From Pseudomonadota bacterium (GTDB lineage: Bacteria > Myxococcota_A > UBA796 > UBA9615): a stretch of DNA of 64,000 nt. The position numbers were made by a program, and so were the translations under genes. Shown in pieces: positions 57,675 through 64,000 of the stretch. Each line of letters starts with the position of its first letter. Position 1 is the first letter of the stretch. Under the pieces are notes generated by a model that was not told where the DNA came from, ran no database searches, and was given only the letters and a program-made list of their open reading frames with translations. The DNA lies in assembly GCA_024229515.1 (NCBI GenBank), contig JAAESI010000071.1, positions 99,167-163,166 on the forward strand. Direction: 5' to 3'.

Positions 57675-58955
57675 ATGAGTGGCACCGTTCCTCCAGACGA
57701 TTCACCGGCACCCTGGCGCGCCGCCTCTTCAGGACCGCGTTGGGGCCTCAGATTCCTCGGTTTTGCGTTCGCTCGCCTGCCGCTCAAGGGCGCGTACCTG
57801 CTGGTGATCGGCCTCGCCCCGATCTGGTTCCTTCACTACAACCGGCCTCGCTACGGCGTCGTCCGCGCCATGCGCCGCAGCGGCCGCCCCAACCCCTGGT
57901 GGGCCGGGCTGGGCGCCTACGCCGCCTACACGCTGTCGCTGGTCGACCGCCACTTCATCCAGGCCGGCCGCTTGAGCCCCGTGTTGGTCGGAGGGGCGCC
58001 GCCCGAGCTGGACGCCGCCGTCGCCGAGCCCGGCCCGCTCGTCTTCCTCGGGAGCCACTGCGGATCGCTGGAGCTGGCCGTGCCCGCGCTGGAGTCCCTG
58101 GGCCGTCCGGTGCGCGCCGTGGCGGTCCGCGATCCCGCCGCGCAGATGCTCCTGGACGGGGTCGGGGACTCGGCCCAGACCGTCGGCGGAGCTCGCTCGA
58201 CCATCGTCGCCGACGGAACCCCGGCCGCCGGACTGCGCATGCTCCGAGCCCTCAAGGAAGGCGACGTGCTCGCCTTCAAGGCCGACCGCTTCCTCCCCGG
58301 ATCAGAGCTGAAGCAGCGTACGCAGGTGTCGCTGTTCGGCGCGGATGCGTACCTCCCTCGCGGGCCCGGCGAGGTCACCCGGCTGGCCAAGGCGCGAGCC
58401 TGGGCGCTGACCGTGGCGAGGGTCGGACCGGGCCGGTTCCGGCTGCTTGCCGACGAGGTCCCGACGGCCGGCCTCGACGGGGCGTCCATCACCCGGGGGT
58501 ACGCGGCCGCGCTGGAGCGGCACGTGACCGCCGCGCCCGACCAGTGGTTCAACTTCTTCCCCTACTGGATCGAAGACGTCGACGCGCTCGCGCACCACCC
58601 CGCCACCGTGCCGCCAGGCATGCGCGCGGCCACGTACGGCCTCAAGGGAGCGCTGGCGGCGGCGCTCGTGGCGATCTTCCTGGGGCTCGCGGACGCGTCC
58701 GGGGGCCTCAGCGCGGGGCTCGCCGGAGGCCTGCTGGCCGGCCTCCTGGGTATGTCCCTGGGCGCCGCCCGCGACCCCGCCGGGGACCGCAACCCGGTGG
58801 CGCGCGCGACGGCTGCCCTGGCCCCCGCGTTGGCGATGTTCCTGGTCCTGCTGTCGCTGGGCGACGGGCTGAACGGCATGGCGTTGGTGCAGGCGGTGGT
58901 GGCGATGGGGATCGGCGCCGTCGTCGCGGGCCTCGAGTCCCGCCCTCGCCGCTAG
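57675..58955 (+). CDS. LpxL/HtrB-like acyltransferase with extra C-terminal membrane domain
   Basis: A 426-aa inner-membrane protein. Residues 1-310 follow the lysophospholipid/lipid A acyltransferase family: an N-terminal membrane anchor (YLLVIGLAPIWFLHYNRPRY), LGSHCGSLE in place of the usual HxxxxD catalytic motif (His with Glu at the D position), KEGDVLAFKADRFLPG, and PDQWFNFFPYWIED near the C-terminal part of the domain. Residues ~315-420 add about four hydrophobic helices not found in LpxL. It may acylate lipid A or another envelope lipid. It is divergent from the tRNA and adjacent to a convergent ABC exporter. Confidence 0.78.
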   Translation: MSGTVPPDDSPAPWRAASSGPRWGLRFLGFAFARLPLKGAYLLVIGLAPIWFLHYNRPRYGVVRAMRRSGRPNPWWAGLGAYAAYTLSLVDRHFIQAGRLSPVLVGGAPPELDAAVAEPGPLVFLGSHCGSLELAVPALESLGRPVRAVAVRDPAAQMLLDGVGDSAQTVGGARSTIVADGTPAAGLRMLRALKEGDVLAFKADRFLPGSELKQRTQVSLFGADAYLPRGPGEVTRLAKARAWALTVARVGPGRFRLLADEVPTAGLDGASITRGYAAALERHVTAAPDQWFNFFPYWIEDVDALAHHPATVPPGMRAATYGLKGALAAALVAIFLGLADASGGLSAGLAGGLLAGLLGMSLGAARDPAGDRNPVARATAALAPALAMFLVLLSLGDGLNGMALVQAVVAMGIGAVVAGLESRPRR

Positions 58956-58962
58956 GAAACGA

Positions 58963-59733
58963 CTACGAGCCCAGCCCCGCGTCCGCGAGCCGCTCGAGTA
59001 TCGCCCGGTCCAGCCCGGTGAAGTGCATGAACAGCTCCTCCAGATCGGCGCCCGGCTTGTCCGCCCGTGCGCGGAGCTCTTCCACTGTGCCGATCGCGGC
59101 GAGCTTGCCGTGCGATAGCACCCCCACCCGCGCGCACGCCTTCTCCACCACGGGGAGCACGTGCGACGACAGCAGCACCGTCTTGCCGTCGGCCTGAAGC
59201 TGGCTGATGACCTGCCGGAACAGCCACACCGAGGGCGGATCGAGGCCGTTGGTAGGTTCGTCCAGGAGCACCACCTGCGGCTCGCCGATGAGGGCGGCCG
59301 CGAGGGCGATCTTGCGGGCCATGCCCTGGGAGTAGCCGCGCACCCGCTGATCGGCGGCGTCGCGAAGCTCGAACAGATCCAGCCACTTGTCGCTGCGCTC
59401 TTCGATCACCGCCGGGGCGAGTCCGCGCAGTCCGCCGATGAAGCGGAGGAACTCGCGCCCCGACAGCGTCGGCACCAGCATCGGGTGCTCGGCGAGGTAG
59501 CCCAGCTCGCTCCGCGCTCCGTGAGGGTCGGAGGCGAGGTCGTGGTGGGTGATCTGGATGGTGCCTGCGTCGGGCTTGATCAGCTGCGCGAGGCAGCGGT
59601 TCAGGGTCGTCTTGCCGGAGCCGTTGGCGCCGAGCAGGCCGAACACCTCGCCCGCCTCCACCGACAGCGAGACGCTGTCCAGCGCGACCACGTCGCCGTA
59701 CGTCTTGCGCACTCCTTCGACGACGATGCTCAC
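58963..59733 (-). CDS. ABC transporter ATP-binding protein
   Basis: A 256-aa ATPase subunit with Walker A GANGSGKTT (~residue 38), signature YSQGMARKIALAAALIG (a variant of LSGGQ), Walker B VVLLDEPTNGLD and H-loop LLSSHVLP. It is of the DrrA/NatA type that powers lipid, drug or sodium export. The C-terminal ~30 residues are extended (LEELFMHFTGLDRAILERLA). The start GTG at 59733 overlaps the permease stop (GTGA), so the two form one transporter operon. Confidence 0.93.
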   Translation of the reverse strand: MSIVVEGVRKTYGDVVALDSVSLSVEAGEVFGLLGANGSGKTTLNRCLAQLIKPDAGTIQITHHDLASDPHGARSELGYLAEHPMLVPTLSGREFLRFIGGLRGLAPAVIEERSDKWLDLFELRDAADQRVRGYSQGMARKIALAAALIGEPQVVLLDEPTNGLDPPSVWLFRQVISQLQADGKTVLLSSHVLPVVEKACARVGVLSHGKLAAIGTVEELRARADKPGADLEELFMHFTGLDRAILERLADAGLGS

Positions 59734-61049
59734 CAGGTCACCTCCACTGCGTCGTAGCGTGCCGCAGCCGCGGCCGTCATCCCCGCGGTCACGATGAAGT
59801 ACACCGGAATCAGCGCCGGCATGAGCACGCCCGCGACGGCGATCGTGATGGCGACGACGGGCAGCGACAGCACCAGGGTGCCTTCCCCCAGGATGCGTTT
59901 GCCCCGCTGGTTGGCGAACACCTGCACCACGACGAAGTGGGCCATCGCCCACTCCAGCCCCAACACCGGCAGGGCGAGGCCCGCCACGTCCCCCGAGAAG
60001 CGGCCGCCCTGGGTCAGCGCGACCGTCGCGAGGGTGGCGGCCCCGTGGAGGGTCGCGAGGCCCAACGCCCACACCAGCGCTGAAGCGAGCGCGCGCCGTC
60101 CAGGGTGGGCCGACGTCCGCTCCCACGGCATCGACGCCATGCGGAGCCGGTGGATCCCGGGCCCGGTGCCGTACGCCACCGCCGCCCCGCCCAGCGCCGC
60201 ACAGGTGAGGGTGCGCCACGGCATCGCCGCCGGGGTCGGCAGCGTCTCCAGTTCGCCGACCAGCAGCAGGCAGGACAGGGGCGCCAGCAGCAGGAGGATC
60301 GCCCCCTGCGGATCCTGGAGCCGGAGGGTGAGGACGGCGTCGCGCACCAGTCGGCTGCGAATCCCCCGGTCGACGATCGGAAGGCTGAGCCCCCGCAGCG
60401 CCGACCAGAGCACCCGGGTGCGGCTGCGCGGAGCCGTCGCGGCGTCCGACACGAGCCGGTCGAAGTGGGCCAGGTAGGCGCCCTCGACGGCCCAGGGAGC
60501 GATGGTGGCGAACGTCAGCACCACGCCCGCGGCCCCCAACAGGACCGCCTCGGCGCCCACGTCGGCGTGCTGGAGGACGACGGCGGCGGCTCCCGGGAGC
60601 CAGACCCAGCCGCCGTGACGCCCGGAGGCGCGCCGGGTGTGGATCGCGCCCCACAGGCCGAACGACCGTCCGTAGCCGCCGAGAGCCCACGCCGCGATCC
60701 CGAACCAGAAGCCGTATCCGGCCCCGACGCAGGCGGCGAGCAGGACGCGCGGGGGGTGGAGCCACCAGCCGAGCTCCGCGAGCCGCACCTTCAGGAACCC
60801 GGTCAGGCCCAGGGGATGCACCCGGAGCAACTCCCCGTCGGGACGCGTGAACAGGAGCTCGTCGCCGGTACGGATCGCGAACGCGGCGAAGAGCAGAACG
60901 GCCGCTTCGTGGCCCACGGCGCCGGACCGGACGAGGGCCCAGGCGACGACGACGGTCCCCAGCATGGCGATCGGATCGAGCACGACGTCCCGCACCGCGC
61001 GCCATCGAAGGTCGCGGGCGGCCTCCCAGGGGGCGGGGATGTCGGGCAT
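59730..61049 (-). CDS. Putative ABC transporter permease (439 aa)
   Basis: A polytopic protein with about ten to twelve hydrophobic segments, encoded just upstream of, and overlapping, the ATPase gene. It has no recognisable short family motif. The acidic TGDELLFTRPDGEL-type cytoplasmic loop near residue 75 and the internal arrangement resemble large permeases of the ABC-2 type. The start at 61049 (MPDIPAPWEAA) is preferred to an in-frame ATG at 61088 that would overlap the divergent btpA-like start. The substrate is unknown. Confidence 0.75.
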   Translation of the reverse strand: MPDIPAPWEAARDLRWRAVRDVVLDPIAMLGTVVVAWALVRSGAVGHEAAVLLFAAFAIRTGDELLFTRPDGELLRVHPLGLTGFLKVRLAELGWWLHPPRVLLAACVGAGYGFWFGIAAWALGGYGRSFGLWGAIHTRRASGRHGGWVWLPGAAAVVLQHADVGAEAVLLGAAGVVLTFATIAPWAVEGAYLAHFDRLVSDAATAPRSRTRVLWSALRGLSLPIVDRGIRSRLVRDAVLTLRLQDPQGAILLLLAPLSCLLLVGELETLPTPAAMPWRTLTCAALGGAAVAYGTGPGIHRLRMASMPWERTSAHPGRRALASALVWALGLATLHGAATLATVALTQGGRFSGDVAGLALPVLGLEWAMAHFVVVQVFANQRGKRILGEGTLVLSLPVVAITIAVAGVLMPALIPVYFIVTAGMTAAAAARYDAVEVTW

Positions 61050-61069
61050 GCCGCTGCTATACAAGACCG

Positions 61070-61855
61070 ATGCGCACGGCACCACCACGGCTCAGCGGCA
61101 TGGTCCACCTCCTCGCCCTCCCCGGGAGCCCCGGCGCCCGTCCCCTGGGCGAGGTCATCGCCCGGGCGACGTCGGATGCGGCGGCGCTGGTGGAGGCCGG
61201 CTTCGATGGGATCGTCGTCGAGAATTTCGGCGACAGCCCGTTCTTCAAGGACTCCGTCCCTCCGATCACGGTCGCGGCGATGACCGAGGCGGTCTCGGCC
61301 GTCATCGATGTCGCCGACAGCGTGCCCGTCACCGTGAACGTGCTCCGCAACGACGCCCGATCGGCCCTCGCGGTGGCCGCTGCGACCGGGGCTCGGGCCA
61401 TCCGCGTCAACGTGCTCAGCGGGGCCCGCGTCACCGATCAGGGGCTCATCGAGGGGCGCGCCGCCGACCTCGTGCGGACCCGGGCCGCGTGGGGAGCCCA
61501 GGACATCGGGATCTGGGCCGACGTAGCGGTCAAGCACTCCGCCCCCCTCGGGCTGCCCCGGCCCATCCAGGAGGAGGCGCTCGAGCTCGTGGAGCGGGCC
61601 GGCGCGGACGCGGTCATCGTTTCGGGGACCTCCACCGGCGCACACGTCGACCCCGACACCCTCGCCACCGTGGCCTCCGCGATCGCCCCCCACCCCGTGC
61701 TGATCGGCTCGGGTACGTCCGTCGACACCGTCGCCCGGCTGCTCGCCACCGCCCACGGCGCGATCGTCGGCACCGCGCTGAAGGTCGACGGCGTCACCAC
61801 CGCTCCGGTGGATCCCGCCCGCGCCCGCGCCCTCGCCGCCGCCGCCCGCGGCTGA
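61070..61855 (+). CDS. BtpA-family TIM-barrel protein
   Basis: A 261-aa protein of the BtpA/SgcQ family: MVHLLALPGSPGARPLGEVI, GIVVENFGDSPFFKDSVPPI, VTVNVLRNDARSALAVAAAT, AIRVNVLSGARVTDQGLIEG, WADVAVKHSAPLG and AVIVSGTSTGAHVDPDTLA. These strand ends line a phosphate-binding barrel. BtpA in cyanobacteria affects photosystem I stability; non-photosynthetic homologues are of unknown catalytic role. It lies 17 bp upstream of the DUF455/ATP-grasp gene and is probably co-transcribed. Its start is 20 bp from the divergent permease start. Confidence 0.85.
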   Translation: MRTAPPRLSGMVHLLALPGSPGARPLGEVIARATSDAAALVEAGFDGIVVENFGDSPFFKDSVPPITVAAMTEAVSAVIDVADSVPVTVNVLRNDARSALAVAAATGARAIRVNVLSGARVTDQGLIEGRAADLVRTRAAWGAQDIGIWADVAVKHSAPLGLPRPIQEEALELVERAGADAVIVSGTSTGAHVDPDTLATVASAIAPHPVLIGSGTSVDTVARLLATAHGAIVGTALKVDGVTTAPVDPARARALAAAARG

Positions 61856-61872
61856 GCCGCCGCCCGCTCCCC

Positions 61873-63864
61873 ATGGAGGTCCGTCGCTTCGCCGAGCAGG
61901 TGCTCCTGGGCACGTCCCTGGCGGACAAGCTGCTCGATGTCACCGGCCTCACCGACCTCGAGCCCGGATCCGCGATCGCCCCCCCGTCGGCCCCCGGCCG
62001 GCCGGCCGAGCTGCCCCTGCGGTCGGCTGAACGCCCCCGCTTCCCCGGGGCCGACCGGCTGGGCGATCGCGACGCCGCCGCCACCGCCTTGCACGCCTTC
62101 GCCAACCACGAGTTGCTCGCGATCGAGCTGATGGCGCTGGCGCTCCTCCGCTTCCCCGACGCCGATCCCGCCTTCCGCGCCGACCTCGTGCGCACGCTGG
62201 GGGAGGAGCAGACCCACCTCCGCCTCTACACCGACCGCCTCGCGGCCCTCGCCCAGCCGTTCGGGACCCGCGCCGTGTCCGCCTTTTTCTGGGATGCGCT
62301 CGCGCCGGTGAGTTCCCCGCGGGACTTCTGCGCGGCGATGGGGCTGACCCTGGAGCAGGCCAACCTGGACTTCGCCGGCCACTTTGCGGGCGTCTTCGAC
62401 GACGTCGGGGACGCGGTCTCGGCCGCCATCCTCCGGCGCGTGCTCGCCGACGAGATTGCTCACGTCGCCCGCGGATGGGCCTGGTTCGACCGGCTGCGAG
62501 GACCTGGCGATCGCTGGGAGCAGTGGGTGGAGGCGCTGCCGGCGCCGCTGACCCCTCGGCGGGCGCGGGGCCCCGGGTTCGCGGTCGGGCCGAGGCTGCG
62601 CGCGGGCCTGGACCGGGACTTCATCGAGCGGGTGCGGACCTTCGGCGCGAGCCGGGGCCGGACCCCCACGGTGCACTGGCTGAATCTCCCCGCCGAAGCC
62701 GGGGAGGGGAAGCAGCCCCAGGCTTGGATCGACGGCCTCGCGGCGACGGCCATGCTTCGCGCTTCCCCGGACGACGTCGTGCTGCTTCCCCGCGAGCCGG
62801 GGGCGGTGTGGCTGGCTCGAATCGCGGATGCTGGGTTTGCGCTGCCGGCGATCCAGGTCCTGCCCCGCACCGGCGCGATCCCCGTCGCCCACCCGGGCTC
62901 GATGCTTCGCCCCTGGGCGCCGACGCCGGATGCTGCTGCCCGGCTCGGCTCGTCCGTGGGCCGGAGCCCCAGCAAGACGGCCGACGCCGAGGCGTTGGTG
63001 CGGCTGCTGCCCTCGCTGGGTCCCCCGGATCGCCTGCTCTGCGCCGACGCCCTCCCCACGGTCGCGGGCACGCTCGCCGAGGTTGAGGCCGCGATCGACC
63101 GATTCCGCGCCGCAGGGCATCCACGGGTCGTGTTCAAGCGCCCCCTGGGGACCTCTGGGCAGGGCCAACTCCGGTTCTTCGAGCCGGCGCTGCTGGACCG
63201 GCAGCGCGCCTGGCTGAGGGCGTCGCTGGCCGAGGGGCCGCTGCGGGTGGAGCCGTGGCTCGACCGCGTGCTCGATCTGTCGTTCCAACTGGATGGCCGT
63301 GGGTTGCGCGGGGTGGTGCGGTTCGAGGCCAGCGCCACGGGGCAGTTCCGGGCAGCCGCGCTGGAACGACCGACGATCGGCCTGGAGCCCGCGTTGGCCC
63401 GGTTCTGGGCGGGGGACGGCCGCGATTCCGGCTGGATCGAAGCGGTCGGGCGACGCCTCGCCGAGGCCTTCGCCCCGGACGCGCCCTGCGGGGTGGACGC
63501 CTTCGTGTACCGCGACGCCGACGGGCTCCGGCTGCACCCCTACGTCGAGCTCAACCCGCGGATCACGTTCGGGCGCCTCGCCCTGGATCTTCGCGTCCGG
63601 CTCGCGTCCGGCTGCGTGGGTCGGTGGATGACCGTCGGCCCGGCGGACCTGCGGGACGCGTCGGCTTCGTCGATGGCCGGCCTGGCCGCGCAGCTCGACG
63701 AAGCGCTCCCCCTCGTGCTCCACAAGGGCCAATTGCAGCAGTGCGCACTGCCCACGTCCGATCCCGATCAGGCGGGCGTGGTGCTGCCGCTGCTGGTGAT
63801 CGCTCGGGCGCGGGAACAGCTGGACGCGGCCCTCGCCGACGCGGGGCTTCGACCCCTCCGGTAG
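61873..63864 (+). CDS. DUF455 ferritin-like domain fused to an ATP-grasp-like domain
   Basis: A 663-aa protein. Residues ~8-270 match DUF455: the N-terminus LLGTSLADKLLDVTG, FANHELLAIELMALALLRFP, LGEEQTHLRLYTDRLA, VSAFFWDAL, LTLEQANLDFAGHFAGVFDD and RVLADEIAHVARGWAWF carry the repeated E..H metal ligands of a di-iron ferritin-like bundle related to MiaE-type hydroxylases. From ~300 a second module has ATP-grasp features (VVFKRPLGTSGQGQLRFF near 418; HPYVELNPRITFGRLALDL near 555). Such fusions occur in several lineages, and the reaction is unknown. The start ATG at 61873 is 17 bp after the btpA-like stop. Confidence 0.78.
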   Translation: MEVRRFAEQVLLGTSLADKLLDVTGLTDLEPGSAIAPPSAPGRPAELPLRSAERPRFPGADRLGDRDAAATALHAFANHELLAIELMALALLRFPDADPAFRADLVRTLGEEQTHLRLYTDRLAALAQPFGTRAVSAFFWDALAPVSSPRDFCAAMGLTLEQANLDFAGHFAGVFDDVGDAVSAAILRRVLADEIAHVARGWAWFDRLRGPGDRWEQWVEALPAPLTPRRARGPGFAVGPRLRAGLDRDFIERVRTFGASRGRTPTVHWLNLPAEAGEGKQPQAWIDGLAATAMLRASPDDVVLLPREPGAVWLARIADAGFALPAIQVLPRTGAIPVAHPGSMLRPWAPTPDAAARLGSSVGRSPSKTADAEALVRLLPSLGPPDRLLCADALPTVAGTLAEVEAAIDRFRAAGHPRVVFKRPLGTSGQGQLRFFEPALLDRQRAWLRASLAEGPLRVEPWLDRVLDLSFQLDGRGLRGVVRFEASATGQFRAAALERPTIGLEPALARFWAGDGRDSGWIEAVGRRLAEAFAPDAPCGVDAFVYRDADGLRLHPYVELNPRITFGRLALDLRVRLASGCVGRWMTVGPADLRDASASSMAGLAAQLDEALPLVLHKGQLQQCALPTSDPDQAGVVLPLLVIARAREQLDAALADAGLRPLR

Positions 63865-63879
63865 ATGCTCACTTGAGCG

Positions 63880-64000
63880 TCAAGCCATCTTCCCTCCCGT
63901 GAGGTCCTCGGACTGGCTTTGGAAGGCGGGGTAGAAGCGACTTGGATCCCAGGCCGCGTCGGCCTTGAGCATCCCGTAGATGGCGTGGAGCAGCTTCCTC
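63880..64000 (-). mobile_element. IS110-family transposase, C-terminal fragment at the window edge
   Basis: The last 39 codons on the minus strand, ending at TGA 63882-63880, read RKLLHAIYGMLKADAAWDPS and then RFYPAF, the usual C-terminus of IS110/IS116-type transposases (K-L-L-x-x-x-Y-x-M/V-L-K plus WDPxxFY). The rest, with the DEDD catalytic domain and the C-terminal Ser region, lies beyond the window. IS110 elements lack long terminal inverted repeats, so the element's left end cannot be fixed; it sits within about 15-60 bp of the DUF455 gene stop. Confidence 0.75.

Overview
The window is a gene-dense, high-GC stretch (no intergenic gap above about 250 bp) from a Gram-negative bacterium, most likely a myxobacterium-like member of Myxococcota/Deltaproteobacteria. 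The evidence is a collinear Glt/Nfs-type gliding/surface-transport cluster, a bactofilin, TonB-dependent machinery whose receptor carries its own TonB-like domains, LPS-core glycosyltransferases, a MopE-like Cys/Asp-repeat lipoprotein, and many exported proteins with poly-Asp linkers. Lineage is inferred from gene content only.

Layout. 1-5.0 kb: end of a secreted protein, nadB, a sodium/solute symporter behind a palindromic operator-like site, a lipoprotein and a bactofilin. 5.1-8.1 kb: two convergent polytopic GT-C-like membrane proteins. 8.0-13.2 kb: a TatT-DctP-DctQM TRAP importer operon with an alpha/beta hydrolase. 13.3-21.0 kb: aceK, then an acyl-CoA synthetase operon leading into a SWIM zinc-finger/DUF6493-like reading frame carrying an in-frame amber and a pair of compensating frameshifts. 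21.1-26.0 kb: guaB overlapping a 1150-aa protein with a RecQ-like zinc cluster. 26.0-28.0 kb: an orphan rplC with its own promoter and terminator, and a Hydin-like domain lipoprotein.

28.2-41.7 kb (minus strand): eight consecutive genes matching, in order, the GltA-B-C-D-E-F-G-H / NfsA-H module: two beta-barrels, three TPR-type periplasmic/lipoproteins, a small secreted protein, a FHA-TM-TonB-like protein and a third barrel. 42.4-48.5 kb: a tightly overlapping exbB-exbD-tonB-receptor-lipoprotein operon. Together these give two envelope-spanning assemblies side by side. The AglRQS motor is not in the window.

48.5-55.7 kb: tRNA-Cys, then an ATGA/GTGA-coupled chain of GT2, GT4, class A PBP, lipoprotein and FKBP isomerase (envelope biogenesis). 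55.8-57.2 kb: a MopE/fibrinogen-like lipoprotein gene broken by TGA at a conserved Trp. 57.2-64.0 kb: an ArsC/Spx-like reductase, a CAU tRNA (probably Ile2), an LpxL-like acyltransferase with an extra membrane domain, an ABC exporter pair, BtpA next to a DUF455/ATP-grasp fusion, and the 3' end of an IS110-type transposase.

Recognisable promoters share a TTGACN, 16-18 bp, TANANT pattern. TAG, TGA and TAA are ordinary stops, and start codons include GTG and TTG. Functions are assigned from motifs and gene order read by eye; no database search was run.
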